Assembly (NCBI GenBank): GCA_033964015.1
Contig: CM066919.1
Location: 29,541,459 to 29,605,458, forward strand
DNA length: 64,000 nt
Direction: 5' to 3'
DNA from: Scolanthus callimorphus
Lineage: Eukaryota; Cnidaria; Anthozoa; Actiniaria; Edwardsiidae
Shown here: positions 54,336 through 64,000 of the stretch, one piece after another
How positions within the stretch are numbered: the stretch's first letter is position 1
How the letters are laid out: every line of letters begins with the position of its first letter
Position numbers and translations under genes: made by a program
The notes under the pieces: model-generated
Database searches by the model: none
Told to the model about the DNA's origin: nothing
Seen by the model: the letters and a program-made list of their open reading frames with translations, nothing else

Positions 54336-57300
54336 ATGCTTGAACAAGAAGTTGTCGATCCAGAGGACCTCACAGCAGAAAACTTGGTAAGTCCTTGATA
54401 TTCGAACCTTCATTTCTTCAAAATGTTCGAGAATAATTGGAATGCGCGTCATGATCATGCAACGTATTCGATCAAGGGGTGATAAGATAAGAAATGTTAT
54501 GTTTGGATAGTGTTTTCGACACACTTTTGTATAGTATACTTAAAACCCTATCTTTACAATCATTGTGAAATATCAAGGGCCAGCCGCAACACAATAGCTT
54601 TCGTTGTCATTGATATAATAATCAAAGTGTTAAGATTTATAATTCATTCTGTTTTCAGGAATCCTTCTTTGAGGATGAAACCTTTGTTGACTACTTCAAC
54701 ACCTTTCTTGCTTTGCCAGTAAGTATAGAACAAACGTTTTTGTTTTATTATTCTAAGAATCATAGTAATGCAGGTCAAGGGGAAGTGTTCATGTGAATTT
54801 GTAAAATGTATGCTGTCATTTGGCGGCAAATGAGTCTCACCTGTCCTTGTCCTTAGTGTTTTGCAGAACGTCTTTTCTACAACAGAGAATTAGGACTCTT
54901 TGAGGAATTCATCCAGAAGTTAGCAGATGACGTTGGTGACGGCGATGCACAGGGTGCCTCTCAACTGCGCAAATACACTTACTTCAAGGGGACTATTTAT
55001 AATAGCAACAACAATGAGACCAAAATTGGTTACTATGTCACAGTATTGGATAAGGTCACTAGTTATCAATTCATCTTGGAGTATCGAATGCCATTGTTTC
55101 TCAGAAGTGAACTATATGCAGAGTACAAGCTATCCATCATACTCTCGACTATACAGGTAATCATTTTAGTAGTCTAATAACAGTCATCACTGTAAGGGAA
55201 GTGAAACACGCTCAGTCTGTATTCTGATGACATGCCTTCCCCATCTCCCATCCAAAAGTGTATGGGAAAGTGCATGGGATGTTAAAGTGTATTGTGTGTT
55301 TCCAAAAAATATCCATACCCCCCCATGGAAGGGTGTTGAGAAATGACCCCCCCTCCCGGCTCTGGAATTTCTGAAGAAAAATACAGTGTTTGTATGGAAA
55401 AGATCAGGTAAATTGACCCCCCTTCCCCTCTGGAATTTCCAATCCCTTCCATAGCGGGGGTATGGATATTTTTTGGAAACACACATTAGGCCTGAGTAAA
55501 GATTTAACATGTTTGTTGATCATATGTTCAACATGGTGTTCGATGGATCTAAATAAGCCTTACAGAAAATAATTGCTATGATACAACCATAATTTCCAGA
55601 AAGGACATTTTATTCATTCCAAGTATAAAAATAGACACCAAACACAAATGCCAAACAGGCTGGACAAAGGACTTTCGACTTTACTCAAGTCCTATTTAAT
55701 TTACCAAGCACAAATAAGATGTAATGTAAAATTAAGATAACAGCATTTATAAGGTCATGGTAAGATCTCTGTGTGCAAGGCACAGGCATCCTCCCTATTA
55801 AGGCCATTTGTTCATTCTACAAAGATGAAAAGTATTGCACTATCTTAAGTTCAGTATGACCAATTTGCACTGAAGAAAGACAATTTTCAACATGTTTCTC
55901 TCTTCTTTCCTAGGCCTCTCTTCTTGGCAACTTCACTGGGGAAGAAGAGGAAGAAGACCCAAGCTCCAGAGTCAGTCGTCGCCAGAGTGTTGTCAGTTTC
56001 AATCTGAGTGAATCAATTGATCATGAGCATCAGTTCTCTGCTGGTAGTAAATTCAGTGAGAGAAATGCTGAGTCCCCTCACATTCGCTCTATTGAAGAAA
56101 CATTCAATGCCTGGCAAGACTCCTTCAGACAGGCAGATAGTCGAGCAAGTCTCTATAGCTATGCAGATGCGAGCCCAGTCCCTAGGACCCCTGAAATACA
56201 GGAACCAGATTCAGACAGTGATTCATTATCTAGTGAATTTGATAACAAAGAGCCACAGGATGACTCCAGCTCCAGGCCATTGTCCAGAATGAGCTTTCTG
56301 AGTGATGTCAGTTCTATGTCTGTAGAATCTGTGATAGGATCACAGGTTGGGTCTGTTGATACTGCTTTAGAAGAAGAGGTTAATATCATTGAGGATAAAG
56401 ACATTGTGCAGCATGAAGCACAGAAGAGTGTAGAACAAGAAGAAGAGAGGAATGTAGAAGGGAATGAGCTTGGAACAAGGACTATATCAAATGAGTTGCA
56501 CGAGGAGAAACACTCTGTTGGGGAAAACATTGAGAGAGGTATGGAGGAAGAGAATGAGAAAGAAGATGTTGAGGTAGAGGCAGTGAATGAGGCAACAGAG
56601 GATTCTATTGAGATACTTACAGAGCAACCAAAAATACTTGTTCCTGCAACATTAGATGATGTTTCTACCTATGAGGAAGGGGCAATGTCCATTAGTGTAC
56701 CTGTAGTGCAGATGACCCCCCAAGATGAGCCAATACTTTTAGAGAAAACAGAAGAAATTAATGATGACTTCAACACCTCAGATGACATTTCAATCCCCCA
56801 AGCAAAGATTCAAGAGAACATAGTTGATAATGACTCACTTGATCTCTCAGATGGACCCACAGAAGTCTTTAATGACCGGCAGTACATAGTGACATGGCCA
56901 GGAAGGATAGCTGTGGAAACAATTATTGAGGAGGCAGAAGACCTGCACAGTGAGGCATCATCAGAAGATGCCAACACAAATGAGCAACTGCCTCTAGTAA
57001 ATTCAGAAGATACTCTGTCACTTGGGAAACTCACTAAAAATGATTTGGACACTATTTCGGTCAGTGAGTCAGATTTCAATTCTATAGAAATTGCATCCCA
57101 AAGTTCTCATTTTAGATCTATCGCTAGCGACGTTTGCTCCAAATGTGGGGGTATGTTTAAGGATGTTAGTGAAAGTAGATCAGTAACTTTGTCTGAGCAG
57201 GATGGTGAAGGCCAGGACGATCCTACCAGAATATGCACTTGCAGGAATTTAGAAAATGACTTGAATTCTGAAGCATCAATTTCAACAAGAGTAAATAGTG

Positions 57301-60300
57301 AATTGCAGGCATCAGGGGAAGACATAGGTGGAAAGATTGAGGAAACGAACGGTGCGCCTTCTAATGAAGATTCACAATATATTTCTGGAGCAAAAAGCCC
57401 CCCAAATGAAAACAAACAAGAGGTGATGTCTAGTGCTAACGAGGCTGCGATAAATCTGGATGGAGCACAAGAGAAGGAGCTAGAAAATGATGAAACAGAC
57501 GAGACGAATAGCGGTTTTACACTTCAAGGAATACGTGGTATTCTCAGTGCTAACAGGCGTCGTGCAAGTATTGCAGCCACATCTGTTGGCTTTGATCTGG
57601 ATCAGGACTCGGATTATGATGACGAAGATGAAGACGAAGACCCGAGACCATATGATCTCTCCACCAAAGATGGTATGGACGAGTTCAAGTCGTTCCTTCT
57701 AGGGACAGTGGCCGAAAAGTTTCTTAGACTGTGGATTGATGTCGAGTGTGGAAAGCATTTGGAAGAGGAGGACGAGAAAAACGCGTAAGTTGTGCTGAAG
57801 TTTACATTTCCATATTTTGAAGAGGGGAAAGGGGAATTCTGGCACATCTTCGGCACGTCTAATGTCAAATTCTTGTTTTCCTGTTTCCAGGGCTGCTCGA
57901 GTTGTGCGTGAGCGATACTGGAGTAGCGGTGGGTTACACGAGCTCTCTACAGAAACCAAGAAGCGTCTGAACATGGAGATCCCCTCCAAAGTTACCTTCC
58001 CCCTTCTAAGTCAGAGTCAGCAATGCGTTCTCGAGCCCCTTATGACTTATTGGTATGTCGGGTGTTCTGTTGTTCATGTTCAATCACATTCTGGCTGGTT
58101 TACGTGCGCGATTTGTCGGGCAATTGTTTTGAAAGCTTCATTCGGTGTCGACCCGATACTGAAACACATGTGCCATCGCACTTGTGTCCAACATGTCGGG
58201 TACTAGCGGCATACCGAACAAATCTTTTCCAGCCAACATTGAAAGAGGCAGGGGAGGGACCGGAAGGAAAATTGCGCCAACAACTTTGCATTTGATTTGA
58301 CCGACCCATCGCGCTTTGCGTACAGAGACGCACGCTTTCTTACCACAGCAATCTCGACAAATCCAACTAACTATTATTAAAATCTTTCAGGTGTCCAAGG
58401 TTTACCATGCACCAGCAGCGACGGAAAGTACTGGGCTTAGACACGGACTACATTCGGCTTGTCAAACAACGTCCAAAGTCCTGCATTCGGCGAGAAAACG
58501 AACTGAGCAACGTCGCTCAGGAACCTGTCACATGCGGTTTGTCTGCAATCACGTGCGGAAGTACTGATATCACGTGTTCAGATAGTGTAGGCATGCGCAC
58601 TAGTGGCTATGTCAGGCCTCATAGTAGCCGCCCACCAAGAGCGCCTGATACCAGACCCGTCACCGCGAAAGCAAAAATACGCGCGAAGTCTGCGCACCCT
58701 CGTCTAATTCCTGCGCACACTCCGGTACACACTAACGCCAGCACAACACAGCTACAGGTATGGGAAGATTTGACGTAACATAGTTTCCTAGTATAAAGTA
58801 GTTATATAAAGTAGTGTTCAATTTTGTTTAAATTCCTGGCGCATGAAATTTGTTCATATGTCCAACCAATTTGTCGTATTTCCGTTCTGCTGAAATTGCA
58901 GACTCGATTGGATTTTAATAATTGACTCTTGTTCTTTAAAAATTCACATCTCTGAGAATGTTTTGAAGATCTAAATGCTTCCATCCATACGTGCAGTCCT
59001 GCTAGCAGCCCCTGGCGCGTCCTAGAGAAACGCGCGAACCCCCGACGAACGCTAGAGGAGCGCCGAAGGCGCGACGATGTCGCGGAAGGCGCGAGCGAGT
59101 GCCGACTAGAAGGCGTTAGTGGTGGGCTCGCGCGCTTCGCTGGGGACGCATATGCGCCAAAGTAGGGGCACCCGCTCGCGCCATCAGCGCTCCTCTAAAG
59201 CCCTGGCTAAACTAGGGCCCCATAGCGCGCATCATGCAGGACACAAATGTTGCGCGCTACATGTGTCCTAGTTTAGCCGTAGCTTGACGTTGGTCGGGGT
59301 TTCGCGCGCTTCTCTGGGGACGCGTCAAAGTAGGGGCTGCTAGCAGTCTACTGTATGAGTATGATTTTATGTATCTCATTAAATAAGAAAAGAATATAAT
59401 TAAAAAAATCAAAATCTTACAAAATAGGGCCGTGGGCCACTTGTTAACATCTGTTAACATCTAAAACCAGTTTCAAGACATCCTAAGGATTCCAAACCTA
59501 TGTCTCGTTATTAGTTCCGGGGGGTGCTTGTCAACCCCTTCTACCGACTAGACTATTTCTGCCCATGATAGAAAGTAGTGAGCCATTTTTATCCCCTGCA
59601 AATTTCCTCGAGTTTCTGATTGTTTTTACTTGTTCTAGAATATAACTGCCCCTCTTCGTACTGGCTATGGTTTTACTCACGCTGAGTTGCCGTCCTTCTC
59701 TACCGAGGTGATGCCGGACTATCACTCGACTGTACGGCTCTACATTAATCCCGTCCCTACCCCGGACGGGAAGGTACAGAAAATGCTCAGGTGAGAAAAC
59801 AAAGGTGCTCATACCATAAATGGCGGTGCCCGCTGATCGGGTCTCGATACCGAGGTATTCTGGGTAATATCAAAGATAGCTGGCATTAAAGAACCCCAAT
59901 CAGCCGCCATTTTGTCAGCCTAGTAACATATCGACTCAGAGAAAGCATCCATTTCCAACGGCTGATTTAGGGAGTGTAGCGCGATATTTTCGATTGAATT
60001 CGATAAATGAAGAAAAAATATCTGTTTGTACATGGTTATTTCAAGATTTCTACACGTAATAGACCTCCTCTGCTTGGGCGTAATGTTTTGCCCATTTCAG
60101 ATCACTTGGCATTCCCATGAGTATTCTCTCTTTGTTTGGAATGATCCATATGCATATATCCTTCGATGCGTAGCCGAAAAAGAAAGAGAGAATACTCATG
60201 GGAATGCCACGTGATCTGAAATGGGAAAACATTACACCCAAGCCGAGGAGGTCTATTCGTCATCTAATATATCGAATAACATAGGTGTGACTGACAGGGG

Positions 60301-63300
60301 CTCTTTTACGACGAAATTGACCAGAGCTGAGCCAGAGAAACTTTTCTTTGCCCGTCTCTGAGGAAAGTTTATTTAAGAGCTTTCATCACGGTGGGAGTAC
60401 GCTGTAAACCAGTTTTTCGCATAAAATAGTAAAAATGCATTTAAAAAAAACTCTACATTAGATGCTTCTGCCTTTTCTCTTCCTTATACTAGCTGCGTTA
60501 TCATGAAATGTAGCTACTCACACAGTTGCCTTGAATGCGCGGTAAAAGGGTAATACATTATGTTGTGTATTTGTTTCCTTTCTGTACAAAAGTAGAACAA
60601 GAGATCCAAGCAGCTGTGTTTACGTTAAGCTGTGTTCACACCAGTTCTTCAGTTTCATAGTAATTTGAATAACAAAACTACTACGAAGGAATAAAAGCCG
60701 TAAACAGGTTTACCAAACCGCCGATAATTTCCCTTCTTTAGACTGCTCCACAAGACAGCAGTACACCCCACTTGTCCCCAGAATGTCCGGTGTGCGAAGG
60801 ACAGGAAGCTAGGCACTCGGGAGGACCGAATGGATGCGCTGATAGAGGGACTGATCCTTGAGAGACAGACCGGTGGTTACTTCGAAAGTTTTCTCAGACG
60901 ACACGGAAACGAGGTTAGTATTTTAAGCACTGTAACCGTGTGGTCACTCCCGCGTCTCCATCCCTCTAGTTATTATTAAAGAGCCTGTGTCAGCCGCCAT
61001 TTTGACAGCATAGCAACATAACAAGTCGGAGAAAGGATCCATTTCCATCGGCTGATTTAGAGAATACAGAGTAATGTTCTCGATTGAATTTGGTAAATCA
61101 AATCTGAAACTTTTTTTTAGATGTTGATTTAGAGATTTCTATTCGTAATTCGTCTTTTAATATCGAACTAAAACAATAACAAATGAGTGGCTGACACAGG
61201 CTCTTTAATGTAGTGTATGTCCGTGAAGACGTGAACGTCTAACCATTTGCAGATGTTAGAGCAAAGGCGGCACCTCCCAACCTCCCGCACAACACGAATT
61301 GAAATGATTTCGGGAAATAACATTAATGTAACATTGTCAACGCAATGTTTTCCCTTGCTTGAGTTAAACAAACGTTTCTTCGAGATTTTTCCATTTGTGG
61401 GAGCTGGCTAGCTACACAGGTCGTTTAGCTACAAAGAATTCTCAAGCCCGTCTACAGTCACTTTTTGTTTTTGTCTAGACATGGATCAACTGTATTGAGT
61501 TCTGGAAGGCGCTCCAGGATTACAATGCTTATTTCTACGCCGACTCACTCAACCCACTTGTTTTAGCCAGAAAAGCGAGGGTAGGTTTGTAAGATTGTGA
61601 AACTTCTTTGCAACTTTATTCCACTTGCTGTCTTTGTTTTGTCACGACTACTGTCAATCAGGTTTGAAAAGATTAACTCATTTTCAACATTTTCACCTTC
61701 ATGTAGTCTATGTACGCTCGTTTCGTGGTGGGCGGTGGCATGCAAGCGATTGGCCTTAGCAACGAGGTACAAGAGCAGGTTGCTAAGCAACTGGACCCGC
61801 CCTACGAGGAACTGTTTGACGCAGTGGAAGATCACGCCTTGAGGTGCCTTCTAGAGCCATGGTCGTTACTAAATGTGGACGAGGATCAGCATTATGAAGA
61901 TGTACGTATATTACTTTCGGTTTATTTGGTTGCGATGTTTACCCCCATCCCTGGTCCAGAAAATGGCGAGATGACCAAAGGTTCTTCTTGACTATTCCTT
62001 TCAGTCCCTCACAACTGGTTTGCCGGGTTTACACGGTCCTGGAAAGTCTAGGGATTCTTGAAAAGTCGCGTTCCAAGCCTGGAAAAGTCCTGGAATTTAT
62101 CACTTTCTGTTAGATATGTACGACATTTGATTCCCGGGAGAATTTGTAAAGCACTGGTTTCTTGGTGTGTTTCTTCCATGACTACTGGACCGGTTCCTGA
62201 AAGGTGGATTAGCGCTATTCTAGGAATAAAATTTGATAATCTAGGAATAAATTTAATCAACTCAACTCAACTTTATTTACTCTTAAGGCTATTATCAGTT
62301 GGAGTTATACACAGAGTATAGGTTTGGAGTGAGTCTATATTTTGGTGGAAAAAAAAGTGCGAGCAGGGAGACCAAGTAAACTATCCAGTTATCTAGTTAG
62401 CCTCCCTAACTATTCCTGGAATAAAATCGAGTTCCTGAAAGCGGGAATAGCGCTATTCCCGGGATTAAATTTAGTACACCTCGCGAGTAGGGAATAACTC
62501 GCTAATCCAGGACTAAATCAGTGAAACCGCATTAAAAGCAGTCAGACCGGTCATGTTTGTCTTATTCCTGGAATAACTAATCCGGGAATAACTTGTGCTT
62601 TCAGGAACCAATATTTAATCCTAATCCTAGAATAGCAGATTTAATCCTGGATTAGCCGCTATTCCTGGATTAAGTTAGTCCTCTTTTCAGGAACCGGCCC
62701 TGATTACTAGTGAACAGTTGCCGTAGAATTGAGTGTTTTAAGTAACGTTTTTAATCCTGAAGACTTTATGGCCCTTTGACTCCTGAAGAAATTCCAGAGT
62801 AAGAAAGATCCACCTCAGTTGACGTTCCAGGAGATTACATCTGTAACACCGTTATCATTTATTGTTTTAGGTGTCGAGGGAAGAGAAAATGCGCCATCTA
62901 GAGCTGAAGATCATTGCACGTAGAAGGCAAAGTGTCATTCACACAAGCCAGGTACGACGAATTGTATTAAATTTAGCCATTCATAGAGCGGTTTTCACAT
63001 GACTGTCGTGAATACAATTGCAATTGAGCAATCACTAGCCAATCAGAATCGAGAGAAATCACGACTTGCTCCTAAATGGCTTTTTTCTCGGCCAATTGCA
63101 AGCCGAATTAGTAATTACACTATTGTATTTACTACAGAATTTGATTGGCTGAAAAAAACGAGTAGCCAATGAGAACGCAAAGCAATCGCAATTACATAAC
63201 AAGTCTTGACAGCCATGTGAAATCCACTCTATGCCCCAAGTGGTATATGGATGACAGTGGTTCAGTGTTTCCAATGTGAGAATGAACGTTCTAGTGACAA

Positions 63301-64000
63301 CTTTCAATCTCCGACCTGAATTACACAGGGTTCCCATTGACGCTCGGTCTTGTATCCGTGGCGCCCAGAACTTGAAGGCTTAGTATACGTGATCTTCTAC
63401 TTTTAAATTATAGTGACACGAATTTGTCAAAAGTGTACGGTAAAAATGGCTCCATATTTCTGTGATGCTGCAGGAATAAACGCTACCACTTTCAATTTGG
63501 GGGGGGGGAAATGTGAGCATGTGTGAAATGCATTTCGAATGCACATCTTGTGAAGCCTCCCAAGAACGCCTTCTTAAAATCTAACGACACGAATTGCCCA
63601 CATGCTATCGCTTTATTAGAAGATGAATTAGGTGTAGAAATCTTGAAACAACCATTTACAAACACGGTTTTATGCTTGATTCTTAATTTATCAATTTTCA
63701 TTTGAATATATCGCACTACATTCCCTAAATAAGCCGGTGACTAAAATGTATGTTTTTTCCACGGTATGTCTTGCTAGGCTGACAAAATGGCGGCTGATCG
63801 AGACTCTTTGACATGATATATCTCTTTGTTGTTATTTTTAAGTTTGATCCCTCTGATGACGATGTTGAGAAGGACAAGATTTCCATAGAGGAGGCCAACA
63901 GGCCGATGCCTGTACCGAAAGACGGGTTCTCATTCGAAACCCTCATCAGAAATCGTCAAGAAATTGAGCATTTCAAACAGTTTCTCACAAAGAAGCACGC
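54336..64000 (+). CDS. RGS22: RGS22-like protein, 3' truncated by window
   Basis: Twelve exons: 54336-54386, 54659-54718, 54857-55156, 55914-57784, 57891-58052, 58391-58757, 59639-59790, 60742-60913, 61479-61580, 61707-61901, 62871-62951, 63843 to the window end; all in phase, about 1223 residues. Vertebrate RGS22 is a large multi-RGS-domain protein of testis and ciliated cells that binds G-alpha subunits. Seen: an N-terminal module (EDETFVDYFNTFLALPCFAERLFYN), a 1.87-kb acidic, Glu/Ser-rich exon with CSKCGG and CTC cysteines (about 57138-57245), then RGS-like regions: GMDEFKSFLLGTVAEKFLRLWIDVE, a second ending TWINCIEFWKALQDYN, and a third starting FSFETLIRNRQEIEHFKQFL at the edge. The ATG at 54336 is chosen because it directly precedes EVVDPEDLTAENL; in-frame ATGs upstream (for example 54261) cannot be excluded. 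Confidence 0.92.
55293..55485. mobile_element. MITE with TGTGTGTTTCC ends
   Basis: Arms TGTGTGTTTCCAAAAAATAT, CCATACCCCCC and their inverse, with an inner pair TGGAATTTC / GAAATTCCAGAGC. It lies in RGS22-like intron 3. Confidence 0.8.
58999..59346. mobile_element. GC-rich element with CTGCTAGCAG ends
   Basis: Ends CTGCTAGCAGCCCC and GGGGCTGCTAGCAG; the terminal 10-mer is itself a palindrome. The interior is far more CG-dinucleotide-rich than its neighbours (GCGCGAACCC, GAAGGCGCGAGCGAG) and has a secondary inverted pair, GGCTAAACTAGG / CCTAGTTTAGCC. It lies in an RGS22-like intron. Confidence 0.75.
59890..60304. mobile_element. TTAA-type MITE interrupted by a nested MITE
   Basis: Starts AGAACCCCAATCAGCCGCCA after TTAA (59886-59889) and ends GTGACTGACAGGGGCTCT before TTTA, a one-base-changed flank. 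It shares its body with 60980-61204 and is split by the complete element at 60062-60253. Confidence 0.75.
60062..60253. mobile_element. Nested TA-flanked MITE (GACCTCC ends)
   Basis: Begins GACCTCCTCTGCTTGGGCGT and ends AGCCGAGGAGGTC between TA dinucleotides. The arms of about 80 bp pair nearly perfectly (CCCATTTCAGATCACTTGGC / CCACGTGATCTGAAATGGG). A truncated copy is at 16967-17096. Confidence 0.87.
60980..61204. mobile_element. TTAA-flanked MITE with CGCCATTTT motif
   Basis: TTAA at 60976-60979 and 61205-61208. Ends AGAGCCTGTGTCAGCC and GGCTGACACAGGCTCT. The left part holds CAGCCGCCATTTTGACAGCA, a YY1-like site. Relatives are at 22985, 34515, 43550, 59890 and 63770. It lies in an RGS22-like intron. 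Confidence 0.85.
62187..62701. mobile_element. Foldback element with GGTTCCTGAAA ends
   Basis: Ends GGACCGGTTCCTGAAA and TTTTCAGGAACCGGCCC. The interior has many short repeats of ATTCCTGGAATAA and AGCGCTATTC type in both orientations. It lies in an RGS22-like intron. Confidence 0.7.
62986..63229. mobile_element. TA-flanked MITE with CCAAT motifs
   Basis: Begins GAGCGGTTTTCACATGACTG and ends AGCCATGTGAAATCCACTC between TA dinucleotides. It contains AGCCAATCAGAATCGA and AATTTGATTGGCTGA, resembling the unit of the 39978-40733 tandem array. Intronic in the RGS22-like gene. Confidence 0.75.
63730..63815. mobile_element. Fragment of TTAA / CGCCATTTT MITE family
   Basis: An inverse-oriented terminus (TAGGCTGACAAAATGGCGGC, GATCGAGACTCTTTG) just upstream of the RGS22-like exon at 63843. 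The matching far end was not identified. Confidence 0.6.

Noticed and set aside
56159..57868. Several minus-strand Ser-rich ORFs opposite the RGS22-like acidic exon
   Set aside because: They are reverse shadows of a Glu/Asp-rich coding exon; the plus strand has 623 codons in phase with its neighbours.

Overview
This is a eukaryotic, almost certainly animal, window with intron-split genes. The nuclear gene set (a VPS10 sorting receptor, class A GPCRs, a Golgi galactose-3-O-sulfotransferase, MECR, an RGS22-like protein), introns of a few hundred bases to about 2 kb, and a heavy load of short inverted-repeat elements suggest a cnidarian, probably an anthozoan (coral or anemone). The species is an inference. 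Exon models were built by hand from GT-AG sites, reading phase and family resemblance.

Layout. (1) About 5.3-29.3 kb, minus strand: one large gene for a type I VPS10 receptor. In order it has a signal peptide, propeptide with furin site, VPS10 propeller, cysteine-rich 10CC segment, two PKD-like domains and at least four fibronectin III domains; its 3' end was not found. (2) 33.4-38.6 kb, plus: two tandem paralogous class A GPCR genes, each with a 5'UTR intron and single-base frame breaks. (3) 41.0-43.0 kb, plus: a two-exon galactose-3-O-sulfotransferase gene, preceded by six copies of a 124-bp CCAAT-rich repeat and an upstream ORF ending one base before the start codon. (4) 45.4-47.0 kb, plus: a small orphan gene for a secreted Pro/Thr-rich protein. 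(5) 48.4-53.6 kb, minus: a complete ten-exon MECR gene (371 aa). (6) 54.3 kb to the window edge, plus: an RGS22-like gene, head-to-head with MECR and cut off by the window end.

The rest is dominated by non-autonomous DNA transposons with terminal inverted repeats. Groups include TTAA-flanked elements (two long foldbacks and one family with CGCCATTTT motifs), TA-flanked elements and elements with 7-8 bp duplications. There are also two nested insertions, a 1.2-kb satellite touching a splice acceptor, several minisatellites and near-perfect palindromes. No reverse transcriptase, transposase, rRNA or intact tRNA gene was recognised.

The genes do not form one pathway. Local links are the GPCR tandem duplication and the MECR/RGS22 shared promoter region. 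The most notable observations are the VPS10-PKD-FN3 architecture without LDL-receptor modules, the satellite that supplies dozens of branch-point-like motifs next to an acceptor, and five one-base frame breaks, all in the same direction, in three otherwise well-conserved genes.
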